A stretch of DNA of 64,000 nt from a bacterium (GCA_017557885.1 JAFYXV010000002.1:379056-443055); one strand, 5' to 3'; positions 1 through 7,227 are shown, counted from the stretch's first letter. Translations and numbers: made by a program. Notes: generated by a model from the sequence alone, not told the origin.

Positions 1-544
1 TCCGCTTGAAATACCTGAGCCCCAATTCCACATCCCTCAAAATCATATCAACAGTCTGCCCCTTGACTCCCACCAAAAAATTCGCTTCCTCAAAATACCT
101 CGCCACTTCTTCCGGAGTAACGCCCGGCATTCCCTTCTTCAAATACCCTTCCCTAAGATTCTCGTCAAAAGTTTCCAATCCTACCCGCATCCTCACTTCG
201 ATCCCAGAAAAAAACGAACGAAGCCCGGCAATTTTATCCCTCACGAGATAATGCGCCTCGAAATGCAGCACCCTTATCCCTTTTTCCCTAGCGGTCTCCC
301 TAATAAGCGAAAGCGTCCTTTCTCCCAATTCATGAAAAGACCCGCTGTTTATAACTTCCAGGTTCCCATACACTCCGGTCACCTGCTTCAAGACCGACTT
401 GTTCAGCTCATAATTCTCATCATCATCCGAACACGCGTCCAGATGATAATCGCAAAAGGCGCACTTCTTATAAAAGCACCCAGTTCCCCTAAGAAGCACT
501 ATCTCCCTAGGGTCTTTTTCAGAAATGATCCCATACCTAAGCAC
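1..544 (-). CDS. Radical SAM protein, C-terminal part cut by window edge
   Basis: About 181 residues are readable on the minus strand without a stop; the gene continues beyond base 1. No ATG is in frame after the upstream stop, so I take the GTG at 544 as the start, with a GGAG Shine-Dalgarno about 10 bases upstream. Near residue 20 is GTGCFYKKCAFCDYH, a radical-SAM-type Fe-S cluster motif but spaced CX4CX2C rather than the usual CX3CX2C. Further on are GLETFDENLREGYLKKG and GVKGQTVDMI, which resemble the conserved barrel segments of radical SAM enzymes. From memory the sequence is close to a clostridial-type family that includes the queuine-salvage lyase QueL, but I cannot test this, so no gene symbol is given. 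A -10-like TATAAT lies at 612-617 on the minus strand, immediately beside a phased repeat array. Confidence 0.75.
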   Translation of the reverse strand, partial: MLRYGIISEKDPREIVLLRGTGCFYKKCAFCDYHLDACSDDDENYELNKSVLKQVTGVYGNLEVINSGSFHELGERTLSLIRETAREKGIRVLHFEAHYLVRDKIAGLRSFFSGIEVRMRVGLETFDENLREGYLKKGMPGVTPEEVARYFEEANFLVGVKGQTVDMILRDVELGLRYFKR

Positions 545-629
545 AGGTTTATGTCTCCGTAGTTTTGTTTTAGGTTACCCAAGGCAGGATGGTTTCGAAC
601 TGCCAAATCCCATTATATCAAATCCAAAC

Positions 630-745
630 TGGCTCATGTTTTACCCATAAAACCCCTAAAAGTGGCTCATGTTTTACCCATCAAACTCCCAAAAGTGGCT
701 CATGTTTTACCCCTCTAGCCCCTAAAAGTGGCTCATGTTTTACCC
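630..745. repeat. Four copies of a 17-bp repeat with exact 33-bp periodicity
   Basis: TGGCTCATGTTTTACCC occurs at 630-646, 663-679, 696-712 and 729-745, each start exactly 33 bases after the last; the A-rich and C-rich spacers are also similar. Thirty-three bases is close to three helical turns, so bound proteins would stack on one face of the DNA. Two readings are possible: a multi-site operator for the radical-SAM gene, whose likely promoter abuts the array, or the terminal multi-repeat end of a decayed IS21-family element, whose ends carry similar repeated transposase sites. No transposase gene is visible here. Confidence 0.85.
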
Positions 746-917
746 GCCATATTGCTTTTCGCTAAGCTATTTGCTGTGACATCAATAACTTAGGAAATAT
801 ATGCGAAAGCATTTTTTTTATTCACCAAACCCGCTTACAATTCTTCCAGCATCAGGAAGTCTTTTAGTTTAATGTGTCGTACTGTGGAAGTGGAATAGTC
901 GATATCGTCTGTCGTTC

Positions 918-1040
918 TACTGAACCTTTTTGCGAAAATCAGTAAAAAGGTTCACTAGCACTGAACCTTTTTTCAAAATTCAACAAAACATTTCAGTACT
1001 ACTGAAAACTTTTACCAAAACCGCAAAAACTTTTCAGTAG
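918..1040. repeat. Cluster of direct and inverted TACTGAA(C/A)-T-run repeats
   Basis: ACTGAACCTTTTT at 919-931 is answered by AAAAAGGTTCACT at 944-956, forming a 12/13 inverted repeat. A further CTGAACCTTTT copy begins at 961. TACTGAAAA at 1000-1008 is inverted at 1031-1039 (TTTTCAGTA). The cluster lies in non-coding DNA between the radical-SAM and DUF5131 genes. It could be an operator group, a replication or recombination site, or remnants of a mobile element; the sequence does not decide. Confidence 0.6.
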
Positions 1041-1183
1041 CATGATCCCCTTTAGGCACAGCCTTTCTCTAAAATAGCACTTGTCAATTATTATCAATCC
1101 CTAATTACACAACTTTCGTGTTTTAAATTATTTATCAGAAAAATCACTTGTCAATTGCCATTGATATAATACGCATAACAACG

Positions 1184-1211
1184 TATTTATAAACCGCTTA
1201 AGCCATTAAAC
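1184..1211. repeat. Left copy of a 28-bp direct repeat flanking the DUF5131 gene
   Basis: TATTTATAAA followed by CCGCTTAAGCCATTAAAC matches 2313-2340 at 24 of 28 positions, same orientation, 1129 bases apart. The two copies bracket the DUF5131 gene, as would be expected of the limits of an inserted unit or of a duplicated regulatory site. Confidence 0.5.
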
Positions 1212-1245
1212 ATTTTTAAACGTGCTTCCGATGAATGATATCTTA

Positions 1246-1376
1246 CCAGCAAGTTAGCGGCAAGTTACCAGCAAATTACCAGCAAGTTAAATCTAAAATA
1301 CAACTATGCTAATAGCAATAACTTAAAATTTTAGACCGCTTTTTAAATCCCACTCCAGCAAGTTACCGGCAAATTA
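1246..1376. repeat. 11-bp tandem repeat CCAGCAAGTTA, four plus two copies
   Basis: Four contiguous 11-base units lie at 1246-1256, 1257-1267, 1268-1278 and 1279-1289 (CCAGCAAGTTA, GCGGCAAGTTA, CCAGCAAATTA, CCAGCAAGTTA). Two more contiguous units are at 1355-1365 and 1366-1376, just downstream of the DUF5131 stop codon. An 11-base period is about one helical turn, as in iterons or arrayed operator sites. Confidence 0.85.
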
Positions 1377-1414
1377 AATTCTCGGTGAAGCAATTATCAA
1401 AATCGTGTATGTTA

Positions 1415-2140
1415 TTACACCGGCATCGCCTGAATAACCTTCCCTTCAATAAGCTTTCCGTTCTTATGCTTGCTGCGCTTGATGCCGTCGCTTCCCCATG
1501 TTCCCCATTGTTTAAAAAAGAACGCCGCGCCTTGTTCTTCCGCTTGCCGCATTACGCTTAATACCCATTCCTCTTTCATAGGACGAGCCTGAGGGCCGCT
1601 CTCACCGCCGACTATTACCCAATCGATATTGGTCAGATCCAGTTCTCCCAGATCTTCAATCAGCGGTTCGCACGACAAGAACCTTATCGGCGCATCTAAT
1701 CCTCTAAGACAATCGATGCGCGACTTAGATGATTGCGCCTCCACAGTAACACCGAGCCAAGCGTTTTCAGGTATGTCACGCTCAAGAAAATATTCCTTCA
1801 TACGCTCTGCTCGCTTAGTAAGCAGCTGATAGCGATGCTGAGGAGTCTTACGAATAGTTTCCATCACTTTGTCAATAAAAGAAAACGGTACGTCTTGATG
1901 GAAAAGGTCGCTCATAGAGCAAACAAAAATAGTGTGCGGCTGTTTCCACTCCAACGGCTCATCAAGGCATTCTTCATGCAGAGCAACACGGAATCCGTTC
2001 TCATATTTCTCCAATCCCATAGCGCAAAGACGACGCGTCATTACCTCGGCATAGCAGTGAGCGCAGCCAGGCGAAATCTTGGTGCATCCGGTAATAGGAT
2101 TCCAAGTCTTATCAGTCCATTCTATTTTTGTGGTTTTCAT
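1415..2140 (-). CDS. DUF5131 family protein (phage Gp37/Gp68-like, radical-SAM-like)
   Basis: The 241-residue protein begins with KTTKIEWTDKTWNPITGC, the hallmark N-terminus of the DUF5131 or phage Gp37/Gp68 family. Three cysteines in CX6CX2C arrangement follow (C19, C26, C29 in GCTKISPGCAHCYAE), thought to hold an Fe-S cluster in a radical-SAM-like fold. FVCSMSDLFH, LTKRAERM, WLGVTVE and VIVGGESGPQARP are further conserved family blocks. Length is normal and the frame is intact. The molecular reaction of the family is not established to my knowledge; members occur in phages and mobile regions, sometimes with a three-Cys-motif partner, which is not seen here. The start has a GGAG ribosome site. 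Flanking direct repeats and TTGTCAATT motifs suggest it is a transferred unit. Confidence 0.9.
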   Translation of the reverse strand: MKTTKIEWTDKTWNPITGCTKISPGCAHCYAEVMTRRLCAMGLEKYENGFRVALHEECLDEPLEWKQPHTIFVCSMSDLFHQDVPFSFIDKVMETIRKTPQHRYQLLTKRAERMKEYFLERDIPENAWLGVTVEAQSSKSRIDCLRGLDAPIRFLSCEPLIEDLGELDLTNIDWVIVGGESGPQARPMKEEWVLSVMRQAEEQGAAFFFKQWGTWGSDGIKRSKHKNGKLIEGKVIQAMPV

Positions 2141-2432
2141 TGTTCTATCTCCATCCTACCCAACTTCGTGACACATTATAACACCAATTGACAATTAAAA
2201 GGCGACTTGTCAATCATTATTGTTAATCTGTCATTTAAGATTAGTATTTTCAAACATTTAATCGCAAATAAACAATTTGTTGACCATTGTCAATTAATTT
2301 TTATTAAACTTCTATTTATAAATAACTTAAGTCATTAAACTTTAATAAATTGTCAAGTTTTACTTTAATAAATTGCTGCGTTTTGGTTTAAAGATTTGTG
2401 GTTTCAGAAAGAATCGCACCCCATCCCTTCCT
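2141..2432. other. AT-rich spacer with repeated TTGTCAATT motifs
   Basis: The motif or its complement occurs at 2186-2194 (inverted), 2207-2215 (last base different), 2287-2295 and, degenerate, at 2350-2358; two more copies lie on the other side of the DUF5131 gene at 1081 and 1148. The inverted copy overlaps the likely promoter of the DUF5131 gene (TATAAT at about 2174-2179 on the minus strand). No ORF is supported. Confidence 0.5.
2313..2340. repeat. Right copy of the 28-bp direct repeat flanking the DUF5131 gene
   Basis: TATTTATAAATAACTTAAGT followed by CATTAAAC, the partner of 1184-1211 with four differences. Confidence 0.5.
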
Positions 2433-2487
2433 GTCATTATTTTTTCCCACCAACCGCCTTTCCACCCCCTTCCTCTCTGCTAGAATA
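2433..2487 (+). promoter_or_regulatory. Promoter module, copy A (duplicated at 4291-4345)
   Basis: These 55 bases match 4291-4345 at 50 positions without gaps. Within it TTTCCA (2459-2464), a 16-base spacer and TAGAAT (2481-2486) with an upstream TG form an extended -10 promoter reading toward the repeat-protein gene at 2526. The same elements at identical spacing are kept in the second copy, which supports function. Confidence 0.7.
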
Positions 2488-2525
2488 CTCTCAGAACAAA
2501 ATAAAAAACAACACACCACAAAGTC

Positions 2526-3164
2526 ATGAAACTCCCCATCTCCCTCTTCATCATCTTCCTCATACTTTCCCCCTTCGCCGCCACAGCTGATTTCACCACA
2601 TATTCAGCCTACGACAGCAACGGCAACACCTTCAGCGCCACCACCACCAGGATCGGCGACTCCACCTTCACCTCCGGCTACAACAACAATACCTCCTTCA
2701 ACACCTCCCAAACCAGAATAGGCGGAACGTCCCTCTTTTCCGGCACTACCTCAGAAGGCGACTACTTCAGCGCCTCCACTACCAGGATTGGTAGTTCCAC
2801 CTTCACCTCAGGCTACGACAACAACTCCTCCTTCAGCGCTACCACTACAAAAATCGGCGATTCCATCTTCACTTCCGGATACGACTCCAACGGCGACTCC
2901 TTCAACGCCACCACCACCAAAATAGGCAACTCCACCTTTACTTCCGGCTACAACAACAACACTTCCTTCAACGCCTCCCAAATGAAGATCGGCAACTTCA
3001 CCTTCACCTCTGGCACCACCTCCAACGGCGACTCTTTCAACGCCACCACTTCAAAGATAGGCAACTTTACCTTCACCTCAGGCACCACCTCCGAAGGCGA
3101 TTCCTTCAACTCAACCCAATACAACTTCGACAACGATAACGACGACTTTGACTTTGACTTTTAA
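2526..3164 (+). CDS. Secreted protein of eight 22-23 residue repeats with acidic tail
   Basis: A clear signal peptide (KLPISLFIIFLILSPFAATA) is followed by eight imperfect repeats of 22-23 residues with the pattern sTFTSGYxxNGxSFNATTTKIG(N/D), rich in Ser, Thr, Asn and Gly and with no cysteine. The last unit runs into an acidic Asp/Phe tail (DNDNDDFDFDF). Such regular polar repeats with alternating small and aromatic residues suggest a beta-solenoid-like surface or secreted protein, but I recognise no named family and infer no activity. Codons strongly prefer C at the third position, like the neighbour at 3600 and unlike the AT-rich gene at 5152. It has its own duplicated promoter upstream and a hairpin module downstream, so it forms a self-contained cassette. 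Confidence 0.8.
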   Translation: MKLPISLFIIFLILSPFAATADFTTYSAYDSNGNTFSATTTRIGDSTFTSGYNNNTSFNTSQTRIGGTSLFSGTTSEGDYFSASTTRIGSSTFTSGYDNNSSFSATTTKIGDSIFTSGYDSNGDSFNATTTKIGNSTFTSGYNNNTSFNASQMKIGNFTFTSGTTSNGDSFNATTSKIGNFTFTSGTTSEGDSFNSTQYNFDNDNDDFDFDF

Positions 3165-3190
3165 AGCCACCTTGTGGTATACCTCCCGCA

Positions 3191-3265
3191 CCTTACCGGA
3201 AAGGGATTTGTCGCCCCTTGCTTGCAAAGACAGCAAAGCCCCGTGCCAACGGCACGGGGCTTATT
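3191..3265 (+). terminator. 3' module, copy A: small hairpin plus Rho-independent terminator
   Basis: CCTTACCGGAAAGGGA followed by GTCGCCCCTTG allows an AAGGG/CCCTT hairpin; then AGCCCCGTGCCAACGGCACG and GGGCTT (3237-3262) form a strong terminator stem. The whole arrangement recurs downstream of the next gene at 4201-4288. The conserved part ahead of the terminator is more than a terminator needs and may be a structured 3' untranslated RNA. Confidence 0.75.
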
Positions 3266-3599
3266 ATTCCTAGTCCGCTTATCTAAACCGCATTACAAAA
3301 ACCTTGTCTATTCGGCACTCCCAATGCCGTTCTGAAACCGCTATAAGTAATTTATATGCAGGCACTTGACAAGTTTTAGCGTTTTCATCATAATAGATTA
3401 TGAATACCCAATAATGAAGTATTCACGTTCATTCTCTCAAAAATAGTAGTACATTTTCACCCAAAACAACGATTTTAAAGGAAAAACATCGATGACATAG
3501 CACAAAATTCTACATAATCAAGTGGCAATTGTAATAACACTTTTACCATAGAGTATTCTTTGATAATGTATAGTTAAATCCAACCAATAGGAGATATCT
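3266..3599. other. Long leader region upstream of the first orphan paralogue
   Basis: No gene is supported. A near-consensus promoter at 3366-3394 would give an approximately 200-base leader before the gene at 3600. The leader contains a three-codon minigene (ATG ACA TAG near 3492) behind AAAGGA, which may be chance. Confidence 0.5.
3366..3394 (+). promoter_or_regulatory. Near-consensus sigma-70-type promoter
   Basis: TTGACA (3366-3371), 17-base spacer, CATAAT (3389-3394). It is the best -35/-10 pair between the terminator at 3262 and the gene at 3600. Confidence 0.65.
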
Positions 3600-4157
3600 A
3601 TGAACAACATCAATTTCGAAAAGACAAACGACACCCAGATCCTCTTAACCAACGCCAAAAAAGCCGTCGCCCTCTGCCAAGAAATAAACCCCGGTTCCGG
3701 CATGCGCTTCTTCATCCCGCCCAATGAGGACATCAAACACATGCCCTCCGACGCAAGAGTGGAGTTCATCTACCTTCCCACCTACACTCTTGCCGCCTAC
3801 CTCATTCACTGCAAGATGATCCTAAAAGATCTCTTCACCAACGACCCTGAACTCGAGCAAGGCTTCAAACAGATCCTTCTCGCCTGCACCGCCCGCAACA
3901 TGACCGGCCACGGCTACGAAGAACTCGACGGCCTCGTCGATGCCCTCGAGATCTTCCTCACTGCCCCAATTAAGGCCTTTCTCGCCGAACACGGCTCCGA
4001 ATGCCCCGAATTCACGAAATGCCTCAAAAATGCCATCAAGACGCTCCACGGCATAGCCGGCGGTTCAGTCCACTCCCCCTGGGGCAAATCCGAAGAGCTC
4101 GTCAGAAAAGCCAAAGACCTCATAGGCATCTGGGAAAACCAAAAAGAAACCGTATAA
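3600..4157 (+). CDS. Orphan protein, paralogue 1 of a two-gene family
   Basis: The 185-residue protein starts at ATG 3600 behind AGGAG six bases upstream. It is clearly homologous to the gene at 4395: shared blocks include FEKxNDxxILLxNAK, GMRFFxPP, YxLAAYLIxC, ACTxRNxxGxG, LxGLVDxxEI, APxKxF and GKxExLxxxA ending in IWxN. It is predicted soluble and largely helical, with no signal peptide or membrane segment. I recognise no family. Conserved Cys, His-poor but Arg/Asn-rich blocks (ACTxRN) could be a binding site, which is a guess. The gene is GC-rich with C-ending codons, whereas its paralogue is AT-richer, so the pair is old or was acquired separately. Confidence 0.8.
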   Translation: MNNINFEKTNDTQILLTNAKKAVALCQEINPGSGMRFFIPPNEDIKHMPSDARVEFIYLPTYTLAAYLIHCKMILKDLFTNDPELEQGFKQILLACTARNMTGHGYEELDGLVDALEIFLTAPIKAFLAEHGSECPEFTKCLKNAIKTLHGIAGGSVHSPWGKSEELVRKAKDLIGIWENQKETV

Positions 4158-4200
4158 GCATTGTTTTTCATAATTTTTCCTTATATATAAAACCTATGCT

Positions 4201-4288
4201 CCTTACCGGAAAGGGACCGTCGCCCCTTGGCAGCAGAGACAGGAATTATTTTTCAAAGCCCCGTGCGCAAGCACGGGGCTTCTTTTTT
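4201..4288 (+). terminator. 3' module, copy B: small hairpin plus Rho-independent terminator
   Basis: Begins with the same CCTTACCGGAAAGGGA as copy A, then GTCGCCCCTTG, and ends in AAGCCCCGTGCGCAAGCACG plus GGGCTTCTTTTTT. A 12-base AT-rich insertion separates the two hairpins relative to copy A. It ends the transcript of the gene at 3600. Confidence 0.8.
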
Positions 4289-4290
4289 AT

Positions 4291-4345
4291 GTCACTATTT
4301 TTTCCCGCCAACCGCCTTTCCAGCCCCTACGTCTCTGCTAGAATA
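4291..4345 (+). promoter_or_regulatory. Promoter module, copy B
   Basis: Identical in length to copy A at 2433-2487, with five differences. TTTCCA (4317-4322), 16-base spacer, TGC, TAGAAT (4339-4344). It directly follows the 3' module copy B and drives the paralogue at 4395. Confidence 0.7.
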
Positions 4346-4394
4346 AGCCCACACACGAAACCAAATCCAATTTCAAACAAGTAATGAGACCATC

Positions 4395-4964
4395 ATGACA
4401 GATTTCCCATTTGAAAAGATCAACGATCGAGACATCCTCTTAGCCAACGCTAAAAATGGTATCGCCATGTGCAAGGTACTCGATTCAAGTCCTGGTTACG
4501 GCATGCGCTTTTTTGCCCCACCCGACATAGACTTCAGACAAATAGCAGACAGAGAAATTCAGAATCTCATCTTAACGTCGACTTACAAGCTTGCCGCTTA
4601 TCTCATCTATTGCAGGTTGCATTTAAGCGATGATTGCTACAAAAACGACATAGATTTTTATCTTGGTCATTGCCACGTCTTGCACGCTTGTACCATCAGG
4701 AACTTTAAAGGTTGCGGCAAGAAGAACGCCCTGCACGGTCTTGTTGACACGATGGAAATCTTAATCGAGGCTCCTTTAAAACCCTTTCATTATCATTATT
4801 GTGACGATTTCTGGTTCTACTCATGCGTAGAAATATCCTTATCAACCTTGCGGGAAATTGCTAAAGGAACCGCCGACTTTCCATTCGGCAAAGACGAAAA
4901 ACTCATAACCAGAGCCCAAAAACTCTTAGACATCTGGAACAACTCCAGCTCAGAGATAGAATAA
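4395..4964 (+). CDS. Orphan protein, paralogue 2 of a two-gene family
   Basis: A 189-residue soluble protein homologous over its whole length to the gene at 3600 (shared FEKxND, ILLxNAK, GMRFFxPP, LAAYLIxC, ACTxRN, GLVD, IWxN blocks). It differs by a Tyr/His/Phe-rich stretch near residue 130-145 (FHYHYCDDFWFYS) absent from paralogue 1. Its codon use is AT-richer. No signal peptide, membrane segment or known motif is seen, and no function can be assigned. It is driven by the duplicated promoter module and is followed after 187 bases by the nuclease-helicase gene. Confidence 0.8.
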   Translation: MTDFPFEKINDRDILLANAKNGIAMCKVLDSSPGYGMRFFAPPDIDFRQIADREIQNLILTSTYKLAAYLIYCRLHLSDDCYKNDIDFYLGHCHVLHACTIRNFKGCGKKNALHGLVDTMEILIEAPLKPFHYHYCDDFWFYSCVEISLSTLREIAKGTADFPFGKDEKLITRAQKLLDIWNNSSSEIE

Positions 4965-5151
4965 AACAAAAGCCCCGGTCACAAAAACCAGGCGCCAATT
5001 TGTACCTTTTTAAGAATCGTTAATCCTTATCATAATCAAACAAACTTACGAAACAAACTAGAGATATTAATCTATATTGTGATCTTGACTCCAAACGTCT
5101 TTATTTTGCATAATATCTATGGCCTACTCTTAGTTACACTAACGAAGAAAT

Positions 5152-7227
5152 ATGATATCACGATATTTTTACTACGCTAAGCTAGAAGATTTCCTTCAGA
5201 AATCTTTTGAATCCATCTTCGGTAAATTAGCCAAAAGCGATGATGGTGACTCCGTGCAATCACAAAAAAGTGCATGGGATACCGAGATTCAAATATTGAA
5301 AAATGCTCTAGATCCCTTTGGCAAGGAAAACGCTTGGATTACGTTTGAATACTCCCTTATCCGCCTTGGCAAAAGAATAGATGCAGTATTGCTTCTCCGG
5401 GAGAGAGTATTTGTTTTAGAATTCAAAGTTGGCGAAAACAAATATCTAAAGAGTGATGTCGATCAGGTTTTAGACTATGCTCTGGATCTCAAGAATTTTC
5501 AACAGGGCAGTAAAGATAGAATTATTGCCCCAATATTAATTGCAACTGAAAGCCCAACTATAAATGATGATATAAGTTTTTCAATTTATGACGATAGTGT
5601 ATATTCTCCAATTTACACAAATGCGGAAAAGCTGAGTGAAACCATAACAAAACTGCTTAATTCTCAAATACCGCAAAGAAATTATAATGTTGAATTAAAA
5701 GATTGGATAAGAAGCCGCTATGCTCCCACTCCAACCATTATAGAAGCAGCCAAAGCTCTTTATCTCAACCACAGTGTGGCCGACTTAACTAAAAGCGAAG
5801 CGGAAGGCGCACAGCTGGATAAAACAACGAATTATTGTTTAAAGATAATTAAAGAGACCAAAGAAAAAGGCAAGAAAAGCATTTTATTTGTTACCGGCGT
5901 CCCGGGCGCCGGAAAAACTTTAGTCGGCCTTAATGTTGCTATAAAGCAATCAGAAGATAAAAAAGACGAAGCAGATAAAGCCGTCTATTTATCGGGAAAT
6001 GGCCCATTAGTAGAAGTGTTGACTGAAGCATTAGCTCGCGATAAAAAGAAACAAGAAGAAAAGAACTCTGGACAAAAATACAACATTACTACGGCAAGAA
6101 GGGAAGTAAAACAATTTATACAGATTATTCACCGCTATCGTGATCAAATGCTTGGTAAATTACAATTCCCGATAAAAGGAAAGGATTTGCAAATAGACCC
6201 TACTAAGGAATTAAAGGATAAAGAAGCTGGATACGCAGAAGTAGAAAACATTGCTATTTTTGATGAAGCACAAAGATCTTGGAACCAAGAACATTTATCA
6301 TCTTGGTTAAAAAGGAAAAAGGGCGTTAATAATTTCCCGATGTCAGAAGGTGAATTTTTAATTTGGTCATTAGACCAAAGACCTGATTGGGCGGTTATAA
6401 TATGTCTGGTAGGAGGAGGTCAGGAGATCAATACAGGAGAAGCTGGCATTGGAGAATGGATAAGAGCTATAAAAGAAACATTCCCAGATTGGCAAGTTTA
6501 TATTTCAGACCAATTAACTTCAAAAGAATATGCAGAAGGTAATGTTAAGCAGCTCCTATCTGACTACAAAAATGTCGTCTATTCCAACGATCTTCATCTG
6601 GCTGTTTCAATGCGTAGCTTCAGAGCTGAAAAATTATCAGAATTGGTTCATCACCTGCTAGATGGAGAAACGACAAAAGCCAAAGATCTCTACAATGAGA
6701 TAAAAGAAAAATATCCAATAAAACTGACTCGTGATCTCAATAAAACAAAAGCTTGGCTAAGAGAAAGAGCAAGAACTAATGAACGATATGGATTGATTGT
6801 GTCCTCCAAAGCATACCGTCTTAAACCCATGGCTATCGACGTTCGCTGTAAACCTGATACCGTGCATTGGTTCTTGGATGACATTAACGATATTCGTTCT
6901 TCTCTATTCCTTGAAGACGCCGCAACAGAATTTGACGTACAAGGTTTGGAGTTAGACTATGTCGGTCTAATTTGGGATGGTGACTTAAGACGAAATAAGA
7001 ACTCTTGGGATTATTTCGAATTTAACGGCGGAACAAAATGGAATAATGTCAACAAAGAAGAACGCAAAGCTTATCAATTAAATGCCTATCGTGTCCTTTT
7101 AACAAGAGCTCGTCAGGGGGTAGTTATTTGTGTCCCAACTGGTGACCTTAAAGATCCCACCAGATCACCTGAAATATACGATGGGACATATGAATATTTG
7201 AAATCAATTGGATTTGAAGAAATCTAA
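5152..7227 (+). CDS. DUF2075 (Schlafen group 3-like) helicase with N-terminal PD-(D/E)XK-like nuclease region
   Basis: The 691-residue protein has a superfamily 1-type ATPase: Walker A GVPGAGKT at 249-256, Walker B DEAQRSW at 371-377, a glutamine motif GGGQEINTGEAG near 424, and a late arginine-bearing motif AYRVLLTRARQG near 645. This is the DUF2075 arrangement. The first 120 residues contain RIDAVLLL...VLEFKVG (D77, E90, K92), the D...ExK pattern of PD-(D/E)XK nucleases, followed by DVDQVLDYALDL, as seen in nuclease domains that bind via a helix after the active site. Such nuclease-helicase fusions are common in phage-defence regions, so an antiviral role is a reasonable inference. The gene is markedly AT-rich, consistent with recent transfer. 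The ribosome site is weak. Confidence 0.85.
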   Translation: MISRYFYYAKLEDFLQKSFESIFGKLAKSDDGDSVQSQKSAWDTEIQILKNALDPFGKENAWITFEYSLIRLGKRIDAVLLLRERVFVLEFKVGENKYLKSDVDQVLDYALDLKNFQQGSKDRIIAPILIATESPTINDDISFSIYDDSVYSPIYTNAEKLSETITKLLNSQIPQRNYNVELKDWIRSRYAPTPTIIEAAKALYLNHSVADLTKSEAEGAQLDKTTNYCLKIIKETKEKGKKSILFVTGVPGAGKTLVGLNVAIKQSEDKKDEADKAVYLSGNGPLVEVLTEALARDKKKQEEKNSGQKYNITTARREVKQFIQIIHRYRDQMLGKLQFPIKGKDLQIDPTKELKDKEAGYAEVENIAIFDEAQRSWNQEHLSSWLKRKKGVNNFPMSEGEFLIWSLDQRPDWAVIICLVGGGQEINTGEAGIGEWIRAIKETFPDWQVYISDQLTSKEYAEGNVKQLLSDYKNVVYSNDLHLAVSMRSFRAEKLSELVHHLLDGETTKAKDLYNEIKEKYPIKLTRDLNKTKAWLRERARTNERYGLIVSSKAYRLKPMAIDVRCKPDTVHWFLDDINDIRSSLFLEDAATEFDVQGLELDYVGLIWDGDLRRNKNSWDYFEFNGGTKWNNVNKEERKAYQLNAYRVLLTRARQGVVICVPTGDLKDPTRSPEIYDGTYEYLKSIGFEEI

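Larger units (their letters stand above)
746..1414. other. Gene-free AT-rich stretch between the radical SAM and DUF5131 genes
   Basis: No start-codon ORF with coding character is seen on either strand. The stretch holds the palindrome cluster at 918-1040, TTGTCAATT motifs at 1081-1089 and 1148-1156, a 28-base segment repeated at 2313-2340, and an 11-bp tandem array. A 38-codon open frame on the minus strand at 835-951 lacks any start codon and may be a gene fragment. Confidence 0.6.

Noticed and set aside
570-600. Sequence resembling a tRNA T-arm (GGTTTCGAAC)
   Set aside because: No acceptor, anticodon or D-arm could be built around it.
630-745. CRISPR array
   Set aside because: The spacers are only 16 bp, similar to each other, and no cas genes are near.
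835-951. 38-codon minus-strand frame ending in DFLMLEEL
   Set aside because: It looks protein-like but has no start codon, and the upstream sequence is the palindrome cluster; a gene remnant is possible but cannot be supported.
3490-3500. ATG ACA TAG minigene behind AAAGGA
   Set aside because: Three codons and no repeated pattern; likely chance.
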